DNA of 33,361 nucleotides from positions 1 to 33,361 of the forward strand of contig CAZWEZ010000035.1 of the NCBI GenBank assembly GCA_964632795.1, in the 5' to 3' direction. A model generated the notes under the pieces. It made no database searches. It saw nothing but the letters and a program-made list of their open reading frames with translations, and was not told the origin of the DNA. The position numbers and the translations under genes were made by a program. This DNA comes from CAZWEZ01 sp964632795 (GTDB lineage Bacteria > Pseudomonadota > Alphaproteobacteria > Rhodospirillales > 2-02-FULL-58-16). Shown one piece after another: positions 9,928 through 19,851 of the stretch (position 1 is the first letter of the stretch; every line of letters starts with the position of its first letter).

Positions 9928-11289
9928 ATGAAGAACGTCAACAAGGGGGCCGCGAACATCGATGATGTGAGCTCCGCCCAGATGCGCCACACGATCAAGT
10001 CGTCGCGGCTGTTGTACAGCGCCCCGAATGTGGTGCTGCGGGCGCCGATCTACCTGATCTTCTGGATCACCGTTGTCGCCCTGATCTACTCCTTCTGGGC
10101 CAAGAAGGACGAAATGGTGATCGCGCCGCTGACCCTGCAGAGGGAGTCGATGACCGTGCAGGCGGTCGGCGGGGGCATCGTCAGCGACATCTTGACCGAG
10201 GAGAACGCGCCGATCGCCGCCGGCGATCCGATCGTCGTGGTCCAGGAGCAGATCCGCGCCGCGACGAGCCCCGAACAGCAGGCCCTGATCAGCCAGCGCC
10301 GGGAGCTGGAGAAGGACCTCGACAAGATGGTCAAGGACTACGACCACGAGATATCCCAGCTCGAACTCGACCTCGAGGACCTGCAGAGCACCAAGTCGAC
10401 GGAGAAGGCCAACCTGGGCTCCCGGATCGATATGATCCGCCTGCAGTTGGCCACCGCCCGGCGCGCCAAGCAGAGCCTCGAACGCAAGTACGAACTGGCC
10501 GAGAAGCGCTACCGGACCAAGAAGGAACTGTACGATAGCCGCGACCTGACGATCACCGAGTTCGAGGAGGCCGAGGAAGCGGTGAACGACCTGGAGGCCG
10601 CGATCCACGACGCCCAGGCCGAGATCCAGAAAGTCGGCCTGTCCCTCCAGTCGGCGGGCGAGGAACGAAGCAAGCTGAACAACCTGCACCGCGAGGAGAA
10701 GATCGCCAGGGACCTGGCCAAGCTGAGCAAGAACCGGAACCGGGACATCGCCGACCTGGGCGAGAAGATCGCTTCCCTCAACGAGAGGATCGAAGGCATC
10801 GACACCCTGGTCCGCGGGGTCAGCTACAGCGACAACAAGGCCCGCTACAGGAGCACCTTCGACGGCATCGTCACCGGCCTCCACGTCCGCAAGGGCCAGC
10901 TGGTCGACGCCGGGGCGTCGCTCGCCACCATCGTCAAGGAGAGCGCGGCGCTGGAAGGCCGCGTCATGGTGCTCAACCAGGACATCGGCCGCCTCAAGCA
11001 CGGACAACCGGTGATGATCAAGTACTTCGCCTATCCCTATCAGGACTACGGGATGCAGATGGGGACCATCGTCGACATCGCCACCAAGTCCGGGGGCGCC
11101 GATGTCGAGCCGGGCATGTACGTGGTCCGGGTGGCGCTCCACAAGGAAACCATCAAGAGGCCGGGCAGCAAGGTCAAGAGGCTGGAGATCGGGCTCGAGG
11201 GGATGGCCGAGATCAAGACCGGCGAGAAGAAGCTGATCGAACTGATCTTCACGCCCATATCGAAGTTCTTCACCAAACCCGAGGAATGA
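9928..11289 (+). CDS. HlyD-family membrane fusion protein
   Basis: This 453-residue adaptor has a cytoplasmic N-terminus and one membrane helix (about 38-57: APIYLIFWITVVALIYSFW). The first half of a lipoyl/barrel-sandwich motif (VQAVGGGIVSDILTEENAPI) follows, then a very long charged coiled coil (about 105-290). The second lipoyl half (FDGIVTGLHVRKGQLVDAGA, about 310) and a beta-barrel region end the protein. This is the topology of type I secretion adaptors, closest in style to the NHLM-type peptide export adaptors. It would bridge the ABC exporter to an outer-membrane channel of TolC type, none of which is encoded here. An AAGGA Shine-Dalgarno lies six bases before ATG 9928. Confidence 0.88.
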   Translation: MKNVNKGAANIDDVSSAQMRHTIKSSRLLYSAPNVVLRAPIYLIFWITVVALIYSFWAKKDEMVIAPLTLQRESMTVQAVGGGIVSDILTEENAPIAAGDPIVVVQEQIRAATSPEQQALISQRRELEKDLDKMVKDYDHEISQLELDLEDLQSTKSTEKANLGSRIDMIRLQLATARRAKQSLERKYELAEKRYRTKKELYDSRDLTITEFEEAEEAVNDLEAAIHDAQAEIQKVGLSLQSAGEERSKLNNLHREEKIARDLAKLSKNRNRDIADLGEKIASLNERIEGIDTLVRGVSYSDNKARYRSTFDGIVTGLHVRKGQLVDAGASLATIVKESAALEGRVMVLNQDIGRLKHGQPVMIKYFAYPYQDYGMQMGTIVDIATKSGGADVEPGMYVVRVALHKETIKRPGSKVKRLEIGLEGMAEIKTGEKKLIELIFTPISKFFTKPEE

Positions 11290-11332
11290 CCGGAACCGCC
11301 CGGCGGCGGATTCGGAATGAGGAATAGAGACG

Positions 11333-14300
11333 ATGAGCAAGGCGGCTCTGGAAGCGATCCGATACGTTCTCGACACCCACATCATGTTCAGCGTCCTGCC
11401 TCGCAAGGACAAGCTGATCCTGCAACCGTTGTTCGAGATCCGCGAATTCGCCAAGGGCGACCTGATCGCCCGCCAGGACGATCCCATCGATGGCATGTAC
11501 GTGATCTATGCCGGCTCGGTGCGCCTGAAGCAGCGCATCGACGCCAAGATCGTCAGCCTGGGCGTCGCCGGGGAGGAGACCACGCTCGGCGAGATGTCGC
11601 TGATCAACCCCGACGACTGGCGCTTCGACGCCATCGCCGAGGGGCCGGTGACGATGCTGGTCCTGCCGGCCGACAAGGTGGCCCCGATCGTCGCTTCCAA
11701 CACCGTCATCGAGGAGCACTTCCGCAACCACGTCAGCCTGATCGAGATCCACGAACTGCTGCGCGGGGTGCTGGGCGCCGACAAGTTCTCCCCCGAACGG
11801 TTCCTGTCGATCCTGCGCAACCTCGGGGTCAAGAACGTCGGCGCCGGGGGCGCCGTCTTCGAGCAGGGCGAGGAGGACCCCCGCCTCTACTACATCGCCA
11901 AGGGCGCCGTGGAGTTGGAGCGGACGCCGATCTCCGGCGATCCCTTCGTCCTCGACCGCGCCTCCAAGGGCGGCCTGATCGGCGAAAGCGCGGTGTTGGC
12001 CGACCTCGGCTACGCCGGCATCCATCCCCACACCGCCCGGGCGCTGCGCGACGTGACGGTGCTGGTGATCCGCGAGGATGACGCCCGGGAGTTGCTGGAA
12101 ACCAACCTCGAGCTGTCCGACCGCCTGCTGGCCCGGGCTCGCCATCTCCAGGAACTGGAGCAGGAGCAACTGTCCTCGCGCGACCGGGCCGAGGGGGTCG
12201 ACCTCAGGATCAAGCTGGCCGACGCCGTCACCGAGAGCGAGTTCCTGGCGCTGGAGGGCGAGAAGGAGGTCAGCAAGTTCCCGCTGGTCAGCCAGGACAG
12301 CGACACCGAAGCCGGCGCCGCCTGCCTGACCATGATCACCAACCACTACGGCAAGCCGTTCTCGCTGGGCCAGATCCGCGAGCTGACCGGCCTCTCCGGG
12401 ATCACGGTGACCCCCAACGCCATCATCACCGGCGCCGAGGCCCTGGGCTTCCGCTCCAAGGCCTATTCGCTGACCTACGACGACCTCCAGCGGGTCAAGC
12501 TGCCCGGCATCGTCGGCTGGGAAAGCTACCACTTCGTGGTCGTCTTCAAGGTCACCAAGCGCGAGATCCACATCGCCGACCCCCTGGGCGAGATCCGCAA
12601 GGTGTCGCGCGAGGACTTCCTGCCCTCGTGGTCGGCCGCCGAGGTCCACGGGGTCGATGTCGCGGCCGCCGAGTCCGGGGTCTTCATCGCCCTCGAGCCG
12701 ACCCAGAGGTTCGAGCTCAAGGAGAAGGTCAAGCGGCCCATCGAGCACTTCATCAACTACCTGCTGCCGTACAAGAAGTACTTCGGCGAGGCGCTGATCG
12801 CGGCCCTCATCATCAACCTCCTGGGTCTGGCCTCGCCGCTGTTCATCCAGACCATCGTCGACACCGTGGTCGTCCACCACGACATCAGCCTGCTCAACAT
12901 GATGCTGGCCGGGATGGTCCTGGTCGCCGTCTTCTCGACCTTGACGGTGATGGCCCAGAGCCTGCTGCTGGGACACACCACGGCGCGCATCGACATGCGG
13001 ATGATGTCGGAGTTCTACCAGCACGTCCTCAGCCTGCCGATGGACTTCTTCATGAAGCGCAACAAGGGCGAGATCCTGGCCCGCTTCGGCGAGAACCAGA
13101 AGATCCGGGCGATCATCGCCGGCTCGACCATCACCGTCGTCCTCAACACCTTCATGGTGCTGATCTATTTCCTGATGATGTTCACCTACAGCGTGGCGCT
13201 GACCACCGTGGTGTTGGTCTTCATCCCGCTCTACATCGCCATCGTTCTCTACTTCACACCCAGGATCAAGGCCATCGCCCAGGAGATCTTCATCACCAAC
13301 TCCCAGTCCCAGGCCTACCTGATCGAATCGCTGAACGGCATCGAGACGATCAAGGCGACGGCCAACGAGTTCTTCGCCCGGGCGCGCTGGGAAAACGCCT
13401 TCGCCGAGAACGTCAACCGCGGCTACCGCTCGATCAAGCTCAACCTGATGTCCAACAGCCTGTTCCAGATGGCGACCCTGGCCTCGATCATCATCATCCT
13501 GTGGCTGGGCGCCAACGAGGTCATCGCCGGGACCATGACCATCGGCGAGCTGATGGGGTTCAACATGCTGATGGGGCTGGTCACCGCGCCGGTGCTCCAG
13601 GTGGTCAACCTGTGGAACAACCTCCAGGAGGTGCGGATCGCCGTCGATCGGGTCAGCGACATCCTGACCGTCGATCCCGAGCAGCCGATGATCACCGATC
13701 CCAACAACATCCCCGCCACCATGATCCACTGCAAGGGACGGATCGCCTTCGAAAAGGTCAACTTCTCCTATGTCGCCAACGAGAAGACCAACTACGTGAT
13801 GAACGACTTCGACCTGGTCATCGAACCGGGACAGCGGATCGCCTTCGTCGGCCCCAGCGGCTGCGGCAAGAGCACCATCGCCAAGATGATCCTCGGCTTC
13901 AACCTTCCCTCCTCGGGGCTGATGACCATCGACGGCAAGCGCATCGAGGCCTTGGACTACCGCTCGCTGCGCCGCAACATCGGGGTGGTCCTCCAGGACA
14001 GCTTCCTCTTCGCCGGCACGGTGGCCGAGAACATCGCGCTGGGCGATCCCCAGCCCGACATGCAGATGGTCAAGGAGGCCTCCCACCTGGCCGGCGCCGA
14101 CGACTTCATCCTCAACTACCCGCTGGGCTACCAGACGGCGATCGGCGAGAAGGGGATGGGCATCTCCGGCGGCCAGCGCCAGCGCATCTGCATCGCCCGG
14201 GCGCTCTACCACAAGCCCAAGATCATCATCTTCGACGAGGCGACCAGCGCGCTGGACAACGAATCCGAGGCGCGGATCATGAAGCAGATGGAGAATATCC

Positions 14301-14509
14301 TGAAGAACCGCACCGCGATCATCATCGCCCACCGCCTGTCCACCATCATCGACTGCGACTCCATCTGCTTCATCAAGGATGGCAAGGTCCGCGAGAAGGG
14401 GACGCACCAGGAACTGATCGACGTCGACTACCTCAGGGAGCATGACTACCAGGGGATGTACTACGGGCTGGCCAAGAGCCAGTTCGACCTGCCGGATCTG
14501 GAGTTGTGA
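11333..14509 (+). CDS. ABC exporter with two cNMP-binding-like domains and a C39-like domain
   Basis: This 1058-residue protein carries two cyclic-nucleotide-binding-like beta-rolls (about 15-135 with LGEMSL; about 150-265 with IGESAVL), a short coiled linker and a C39-like domain (about 312-445). A six-helix ABC exporter membrane domain (about 475-760) and an ATPase domain with GPSGCGKST (about 840), ISGGQRQR, IIFDEATSALD and an H-loop AHRLST follow. The C39-like domain keeps the oxyanion Gln321, His400 and Asp416, but the catalytic DCG is EAG (Ala327), so it should not cleave leaders and may act only as a cargo-docking domain, as in HlyB-type exporters. The sequence fits an inner-membrane exporter working with the upstream adaptor. 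Its cargo is unknown. The TGA stop overlaps a dispersed half-repeat. Confidence 0.9.
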   Translation: MSKAALEAIRYVLDTHIMFSVLPRKDKLILQPLFEIREFAKGDLIARQDDPIDGMYVIYAGSVRLKQRIDAKIVSLGVAGEETTLGEMSLINPDDWRFDAIAEGPVTMLVLPADKVAPIVASNTVIEEHFRNHVSLIEIHELLRGVLGADKFSPERFLSILRNLGVKNVGAGGAVFEQGEEDPRLYYIAKGAVELERTPISGDPFVLDRASKGGLIGESAVLADLGYAGIHPHTARALRDVTVLVIREDDARELLETNLELSDRLLARARHLQELEQEQLSSRDRAEGVDLRIKLADAVTESEFLALEGEKEVSKFPLVSQDSDTEAGAACLTMITNHYGKPFSLGQIRELTGLSGITVTPNAIITGAEALGFRSKAYSLTYDDLQRVKLPGIVGWESYHFVVVFKVTKREIHIADPLGEIRKVSREDFLPSWSAAEVHGVDVAAAESGVFIALEPTQRFELKEKVKRPIEHFINYLLPYKKYFGEALIAALIINLLGLASPLFIQTIVDTVVVHHDISLLNMMLAGMVLVAVFSTLTVMAQSLLLGHTTARIDMRMMSEFYQHVLSLPMDFFMKRNKGEILARFGENQKIRAIIAGSTITVVLNTFMVLIYFLMMFTYSVALTTVVLVFIPLYIAIVLYFTPRIKAIAQEIFITNSQSQAYLIESLNGIETIKATANEFFARARWENAFAENVNRGYRSIKLNLMSNSLFQMATLASIIIILWLGANEVIAGTMTIGELMGFNMLMGLVTAPVLQVVNLWNNLQEVRIAVDRVSDILTVDPEQPMITDPNNIPATMIHCKGRIAFEKVNFSYVANEKTNYVMNDFDLVIEPGQRIAFVGPSGCGKSTIAKMILGFNLPSSGLMTIDGKRIEALDYRSLRRNIGVVLQDSFLFAGTVAENIALGDPQPDMQMVKEASHLAGADDFILNYPLGYQTAIGEKGMGISGGQRQRICIARALYHKPKIIIFDEATSALDNESEARIMKQMENILKNRTAIIIAHRLSTIIDCDSICFIKDGKVREKGTHQELIDVDYLREHDYQGMYYGLAKSQFDLPDLEL

Positions 14510-14523
14510 GTGCTCCTTGGTAT
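14509..14523 (+). repeat. Palindromic repeat family 1, right-end half copy
   Basis: These 15 nt (AGTGCTCCTTGGTAT) are identical to the right terminus of the complete 101-bp copy at 31954-32054. The first base is the last base of the exporter stop codon. No left arm is present. The sequence directly abuts the Shine-Dalgarno of the next gene. Confidence 0.75.
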
Positions 14524-14529
14524 AAGGAG
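14513..14529 (+). promoter_or_regulatory. Hairpin that can hide the RBS of the sigma-54 activator gene
   Basis: CTCCTT (14513-14518), contributed by the half-repeat, is a perfect complement of AAGGAG (14524-14529), the core of the Shine-Dalgarno AAGGAGG that precedes ATG 14538 by seven bases. The loop is GGTAT. In the mRNA this would form a 6-bp hairpin occluding ribosome binding, possibly relieved when ribosomes finish the exporter gene, whose stop is four bases before the stem. The function is inferred. Confidence 0.5.
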
Positions 14530-14537
14530 GATTCGGG

Positions 14538-15785
<1,248 letters not shown>

Positions 15786-15798
15786 GTCGGATATCGAC

Positions 15799-16407
15799 TC
15801 AGGCCGGGTCCTCGGGCACGGTTTGGGACATCGAGGGGCGTTGGGCGAAACCTTGGTACCACGCGGCCAGGGTCGCCCGCCCGGCCCGCCAGTCGTCGTC
15901 GGGATAGCGGAAGTCCAGATAGCCCAGCGCCACGGCGATGGTGATGTGGCCGATGGTGACCTCCTCGCCGAGCCCCGCGGCGCTGTCCTCGAGCGCGTCC
16001 AGGGTCCGCTCGACGGCCGCCTTCTGGCGCCCGATCCAGGCCGCCGATTGCTGCGCCGGCTCGCGCTTGCCCTCGAGCAGGCGCAGCACCGCGGCGTCGA
16101 GGATGCCGTCGGCCAGGGCCTGGCGGCGCAGCGCCCGCCACCGGGCGCCGCCGGCCGGGGGCACCAGCTTGACGCCTTCATGCAGGCTGTCCAGGTACTC
16201 GCAGATGACCGGCGAATCGAACAGCACCTCGCCGCCGTCGGTGATCAGCGCCGGCACCTTGCCCAGCGGGTTGTCGCGGGCGATGTCGCTCTCGGGGTCC
16301 CAGACGTTGGTCGCGATGCGTTCGATGGCCCCGTCGAGACCGCTCTCGATGGCGGTCACCGTGACCTTGCGGACGTAGGGCGAGGTCGGCGAATAGCGGA
16401 GTTTCAT
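15799..16407 (-). CDS. Glutathione S-transferase family protein
   Basis: This 202-residue protein has an N-terminal thioredoxin-like domain (MKLRYSPTSPYVRKV, NPLGKVPAL with the cis-Pro, and FDSPVICEYLD for glutathione gamma-glutamyl binding) and an all-helical C-terminal domain. The Ser/Thr-rich SPTSP at residues 6-10 is where the catalytic hydroxyl would be. It is the general bacterial GST type and its substrate cannot be assigned. It follows gloB by 18 bases on the same strand, so both are probably co-transcribed, linking it to glutathione-dependent detoxification. It converges on the sigma-54 activator gene with 13 bases between stops. Confidence 0.88.
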   Translation of the reverse strand: MKLRYSPTSPYVRKVTVTAIESGLDGAIERIATNVWDPESDIARDNPLGKVPALITDGGEVLFDSPVICEYLDSLHEGVKLVPPAGGARWRALRRQALADGILDAAVLRLLEGKREPAQQSAAWIGRQKAAVERTLDALEDSAAGLGEEVTIGHITIAVALGYLDFRYPDDDWRAGRATLAAWYQGFAQRPSMSQTVPEDPA

Positions 16408-16425
16408 GGCGTCCTCGTTCTTGGC

Positions 16426-17196
16426 CTAAAAATTATCCTTGCGGCGGCGGATCTCGGCGAACACCGAGGCGGCGTCCCGGCCGGCCAGCCCGGCGGCCCG
16501 TTGCAGGCCGGCGTCGTCGGCCCTGAGGAAGGGGTTGGTGGCCCGTTCCTCGGCCATCGTCGAGGGCACCGTCGGCTTGCCGGCCCGGCGCTGGGCCTGG
16601 ACCTCGGCGGCCCGGGCGCGCAGGGCCTGGTTGTCGGGATCGACGCTCAGCGCGAAGTCGGCGTTGGCCTCGGTGTATTCGTGGGCGCAGTAGACCAGCG
16701 TGTCGTCGGGCAGGACGCGCAGGCGCTCAAGGCTCGACCACATCTGGGCCATGGTTCCCTCGAACACCCGCCCGCAGCCGAGCGCGAACAGCGTGTCGCC
16801 GCAGAACAGGACCCGGGAGTCCTCGAACCAGTAGGCGATGTGGCCGCGGGTGTGGCCGGGAACCGCGAGCACCTGGGCGGTCCGCGAGCCGACGGCGACC
16901 CGGTCGCCTTCGCTCACGGCGTCGTCGATGCCGGGGATGGCCGAGCCGTCGGCGCTCGCCCCGACCACCCGGCAGCCGGTAGCCCGCTTGAGCTCCAGGT
17001 TGCCCCCGGTGTGGTCGCCGTGGGCGTGGGTGTTGAGGATCAGGCTCAGCGTCCAGCCCAGGCGGTCCAGGGCGTCCAGCACCGGGGCCGCGACCGCCGG
17101 ATCGACCGCCGCCGTGGCCGCCGTCTCCGGATCCCGGCACAGGTAGACGTAGTTGTCGCCGAGCACCGGGATCTGGTGGACCTCCAGGTTCGCCAT
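16426..17196 (-). CDS. gloB: Hydroxyacylglutathione hydrolase (glyoxalase II)
   Basis: This 256-residue metallo-beta-lactamase-fold enzyme hydrolyses S-lactoylglutathione to lactate and glutathione, the second step of methylglyoxal detoxification. Metal ligands are visible in NTHAHGDHTGGN (about residues 55-66), PGHTRGHIAYW (about 114), the bridging Asp in FCGDTLF (about 134) and CAHEYTEAN (about 170), which also carries glutathione-binding residues. The C-terminal helical domain ends with the typical ATNPFLR...IRRRKDNF. The gene is divergent from a methyltransferase gene (78-bp spacer) and upstream of a GST gene. Confidence 0.94.
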   Translation of the reverse strand: MANLEVHQIPVLGDNYVYLCRDPETAATAAVDPAVAAPVLDALDRLGWTLSLILNTHAHGDHTGGNLELKRATGCRVVGASADGSAIPGIDDAVSEGDRVAVGSRTAQVLAVPGHTRGHIAYWFEDSRVLFCGDTLFALGCGRVFEGTMAQMWSSLERLRVLPDDTLVYCAHEYTEANADFALSVDPDNQALRARAAEVQAQRRAGKPTVPSTMAEERATNPFLRADDAGLQRAAGLAGRDAASVFAEIRRRKDNF

Positions 17197-17274
17197 GGCC
17201 TCAACCTCTCGCCTGTTCGCCGATCCACGTCAACACTATCACCATCGCGGCGCCCCGCGCTACACTCCCCCACC

Positions 17275-18000
17275 ATGTGGACCGACGCCGTCGACCTGCG
17301 GGATTTCTACGCCACCAGCCTGGGCTCGGTGGCCCGGCGCATGATCCGCCGCCGCATCCGCGCGGTGTGGCCGGACGTCACCGGCCAGAGCCTGCTCGGG
17401 CTGGGCTACACGACGCCGTTCCTCACCCCTTTCCGCAGCGAGGCGGCGCGGATCCTGGCCGCCATGCCGGCCTCCCAGGGGGTGCTGCACTGGCCGGCGG
17501 ACAGCGGCGGGCTGACCACGCTGACCGACGAGTCCGAGCTGCCGTTCCCCGATTTGTCCATCGACCTGGTGCTGCTGGTCCACGTCCTGGAATGCACCGC
17601 CCAGGTCCAGCCCATGATGCGCGAGGTGTGGCGGGTGCTGGCCGGCGGCGGCAGGCTGCTGGTGGTGGTCCCCAACCGGCGCGGCATCTGGGCGCGGTTC
17701 GAACGCACCCCCTTCGGCCGCGGCCTGCCCTACAGCCCGGGACAGCTGTCGCGCCTGCTGCGCGAGTCCCTGTTCACGCCGATCCAGTCGCACACCGCGC
17801 TGTTCATCCCGCCCAGCCGCTCGCGGATGGTGCTGTCGGCGGCGCCCGCCGTCGAGGAGATCGGCCAGCGGTGGTTCGCCGCCGTCTCGGGCGTGGTCAT
17901 GATCGAGGCGACCAAGGAGATCTACGCCGGCCACCTCGAGCCCAGCCGCCGCCGCCGCCGGGCCTACCTGAAGGTCGCCGAGAAGAACCCGGGGGCGTGA
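17275..18000 (+). CDS. Class I SAM-dependent methyltransferase-like protein
   Basis: This 241-residue protein has a Methyltransf_11-like core: SLLGLGYTTPFL in place of the usual glycine-rich SAM loop, ELPFPDLSIDLVLLVHVLEC for strands 4 and 5, and a REVWRVLAGGGRLLVVVPNRRG strand-turn typical of the family. The C-terminal part is basic (SRRRRRAYLKV). The substrate is unknown. Such genes often sit beside gloB in alphaproteobacteria, from general knowledge. ATG 17275 is the best start: it gives an N-terminus (MWTDAVDLRDFY) typical for the family, and the long upstream frame is antisense to gloB. Its TGA runs into a partial palindromic repeat. Confidence 0.82.
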   Translation: MWTDAVDLRDFYATSLGSVARRMIRRRIRAVWPDVTGQSLLGLGYTTPFLTPFRSEAARILAAMPASQGVLHWPADSGGLTTLTDESELPFPDLSIDLVLLVHVLECTAQVQPMMREVWRVLAGGGRLLVVVPNRRGIWARFERTPFGRGLPYSPGQLSRLLRESLFTPIQSHTALFIPPSRSRMVLSAAPAVEEIGQRWFAAVSGVVMIEATKEIYAGHLEPSRRRRRAYLKVAEKNPGA

Positions 18001-18009
18001 TACCAACGG
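18000..18009 (+). repeat. Possible terminal fragment of repeat family 1
   Basis: ATACCAACGG begins on the last base of the methyltransferase stop codon, just as the compact copy does at the merR stop. Only the first seven bases match the other copies exactly, so chance cannot be excluded. It fills the 9-bp gap between two convergent genes. Confidence 0.3.
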
Positions 18010-18633
18010 CTATTTGCGGAGCAGGAACACCGCCTGTTCGCCGATCAGGTTGGCGGTGAACAGCGCGCTTCCGATGCCCCGGGCGTTTCCGTCGTGGTCC
18101 AGCGAGATCGAGCGTTCGACGGTGATCCCCATCTCCCGGCACATGACGACGAAGTCCTTGATCGTGCAGAAGTGGATGTTGGGGGTGTCGTACCACTGAT
18201 AGGGCAGGGTCTCGCTGATCGGCATCCTGCCGCGCAGGATCAGGTAGCCGCGCAGCCGCCAGTAGGCGAAGTTGGGGAACGAGACGATGGCCCGCCGGCC
18301 GATCCTCAGCAGGTGTTCGAGCACCGCCTGAGGGGCGTGCATCGCCTGCAGGGTCTGGCTCAGGACCACGAAGTCGAAGGCGTCGTCGGGATAGTCCTTG
18401 AGGACGGTGTCGGCGTCGCCCTGGATCACCGACAGCCCGGCGGTGACGCAGGCATTGACGCCCTCGGTGCTGATCTCGATGCCCCGCCCGTCGACCTGCT
18501 TGAAGGTCACCAGGTAGTCGAGCAGGGCGCCGTCGCCGCAGCCGACGTCGAGCAGCCGCGATCCCGGCTCGATCATGTCGGCGATCAACTGGAGGTCGAC
18601 GCGGATCGCCTTGCGCAGCCGTTCCGGGGTCAT
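18010..18633 (-). CDS. metW: Methionine biosynthesis protein MetW
   Basis: This 207-residue methyltransferase-fold protein has an intact SAM-binding loop (LLDVGCGDGALLDYL, about residues 28-42), GIEIS, a strand-4 motif FDFVVLSQTLQAMHAP and the MetW-typical FPNFAYWRLRGYLILRGRMP and WYDTPNIHFCTIKDF. MetW partners MetX in many proteobacteria, supporting the acyltransferase step of methionine synthesis. The start overlaps the metX stop (ATGA, 18630-18633), so the two are coupled. The identification is firm; the exact biochemical role of MetW is less settled. Confidence 0.93.
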   Translation of the reverse strand: MTPERLRKAIRVDLQLIADMIEPGSRLLDVGCGDGALLDYLVTFKQVDGRGIEISTEGVNACVTAGLSVIQGDADTVLKDYPDDAFDFVVLSQTLQAMHAPQAVLEHLLRIGRRAIVSFPNFAYWRLRGYLILRGRMPISETLPYQWYDTPNIHFCTIKDFVVMCREMGITVERSISLDHDGNARGIGSALFTANLIGEQAVFLLRK

Positions 18634-19811
18634 CGTCCGGCCCTCGGCAGGCCGCGGTGCTCGGCGGCGCCGTTGAGGAAGCCGCCCAGCACCTTGTGGA
18701 ACTCCGGCACGTCGAGCAGGAAGGAGTCGTGGCCGCCGTCCGATTCGATCTCGGCGAAGCTGACGTTGGCGGCCACCGCGTTGAGCGCATGCACGATCTT
18801 GCGGTTTTCCTCGGTCGGGAACAGCCAGTCGCTGGTGAACGAGAACACGCAGAAACGGGTCCGGGTGCCGCGGAAGGCGTTGGCCAGGACGCCGCCGTAT
18901 TCCAGCGCCAGGTCGAAATAATCCATGGCCCGGGTGATGTAGAGGTACGAGTTGGCGTCGAAGCGGTCGACGAAGGTGTAGCCCTGATGGCGCAGGTAGC
19001 TTTCGACCTGGAAGTCGGCGTCGAAGCCGTAGGTGACGGCCTGGCGGTTATGCAGCCGGCGCCCGAACTTGCGGTGCAGGGCGGCTTCCGAAAGGTAGGT
19101 GACGTGAGCCGTCATGCGGGCCACGGCGAGGCCGCGGCGGGGCCGCTTGCGGTGGCTCAGGTAATCGCCCCCGCTCCAGTCGGGATCGGCCATGATGGCC
19201 TGGCGGCCGATCTCGTGGAAGGCGATGTTCTGGGAGGTGTGGCGGGCGGCGGTGGCGATCGGCACCGCGGCGAACACGCGCTCGGGGAAGCTGGCCGCCC
19301 ATTGCAGGGCCTGCATCCCGCCCAGCGAGCCGCCGGTGACCACGAACAGATCGTCGATCCCCAGGTGGTCGAGCACCATCGCCTGGGCGCGCACCATGTC
19401 GCCGACGGTGATCACCGGGAAGTCCAGGCCCCAGGGCTTGCCGGTCTCGGGGTTGATCTCGCGGGGTCCGACGGTGCCCATGCAGCCGCCCAGGATGTTG
19501 ACGCAGATGATGAAGAAGCGCTCGGTATCGAAGGTCTTGCCCGGGCCGACCATCAGCTCCCACCACCCCTCCTTGCCGGTCACCGGGTGGGGCTCGGCGA
19601 CGAACTGGTCGCCGCTCAGGGCATGGCAGACCAGGATGGCGTTGGTCTTGTCCGCGTCGAGTCGGCCGTAGGTCTGGTAGGCGACGGGGAAGTCGGCCAA
19701 CTCGACGCCGCAGTCCAGGCGCAGGGGTTCCCCGACGCCCAACACGGCGCGGTGGCCGGGCAGGCTGGAGGTGTCGATCCGTTCGACCCCTGGATCTTCG
19801 GTTCCCGTCAT
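18630..19811 (-). CDS. metX: Homoserine O-acyltransferase MetX
   Basis: MetX acylates homoserine to open methionine synthesis. This protein of about 393 residues is an alpha/beta-hydrolase with VCHALSGDQF, the oxyanion region NILGGCMGTVGP, the nucleophile elbow GGSLGGMQ, the acid Asp in FTSDWLFP and the catalytic His in DGGHDSFLLD. MetX enzymes may use acetyl-CoA or succinyl-CoA, and this cannot be decided by eye. ATG 19811 was chosen because GGGAAAG lies nine bases upstream; ATG 19820 is possible. A promoter with consensus -35 lies just upstream. It is coupled to metW by a 4-bp overlap. Confidence 0.93.
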   Translation of the reverse strand: MTGTEDPGVERIDTSSLPGHRAVLGVGEPLRLDCGVELADFPVAYQTYGRLDADKTNAILVCHALSGDQFVAEPHPVTGKEGWWELMVGPGKTFDTERFFIICVNILGGCMGTVGPREINPETGKPWGLDFPVITVGDMVRAQAMVLDHLGIDDLFVVTGGSLGGMQALQWAASFPERVFAAVPIATAARHTSQNIAFHEIGRQAIMADPDWSGGDYLSHRKRPRRGLAVARMTAHVTYLSEAALHRKFGRRLHNRQAVTYGFDADFQVESYLRHQGYTFVDRFDANSYLYITRAMDYFDLALEYGGVLANAFRGTRTRFCVFSFTSDWLFPTEENRKIVHALNAVAANVSFAEIESDGGHDSFLLDVPEFHKVLGGFLNGAAEHRGLPRAGR

Positions 19812-19851
19812 CGCCGCCATCTTTCCCGCCGGTCCTGGGAGAAGGGCATCA

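Noticed and set aside
15823..17274. A long upstream extension of the methyltransferase frame.
   Set aside because: This part is antisense to GST and gloB. The real methyltransferase begins at 17275, where family-like sequence starts.
19811..19850. A SAM riboswitch upstream of metX.
   Set aside because: The leader after the proposed promoter is only about 35 bases, and no SAM-II-like pseudoknot pattern was recognised.
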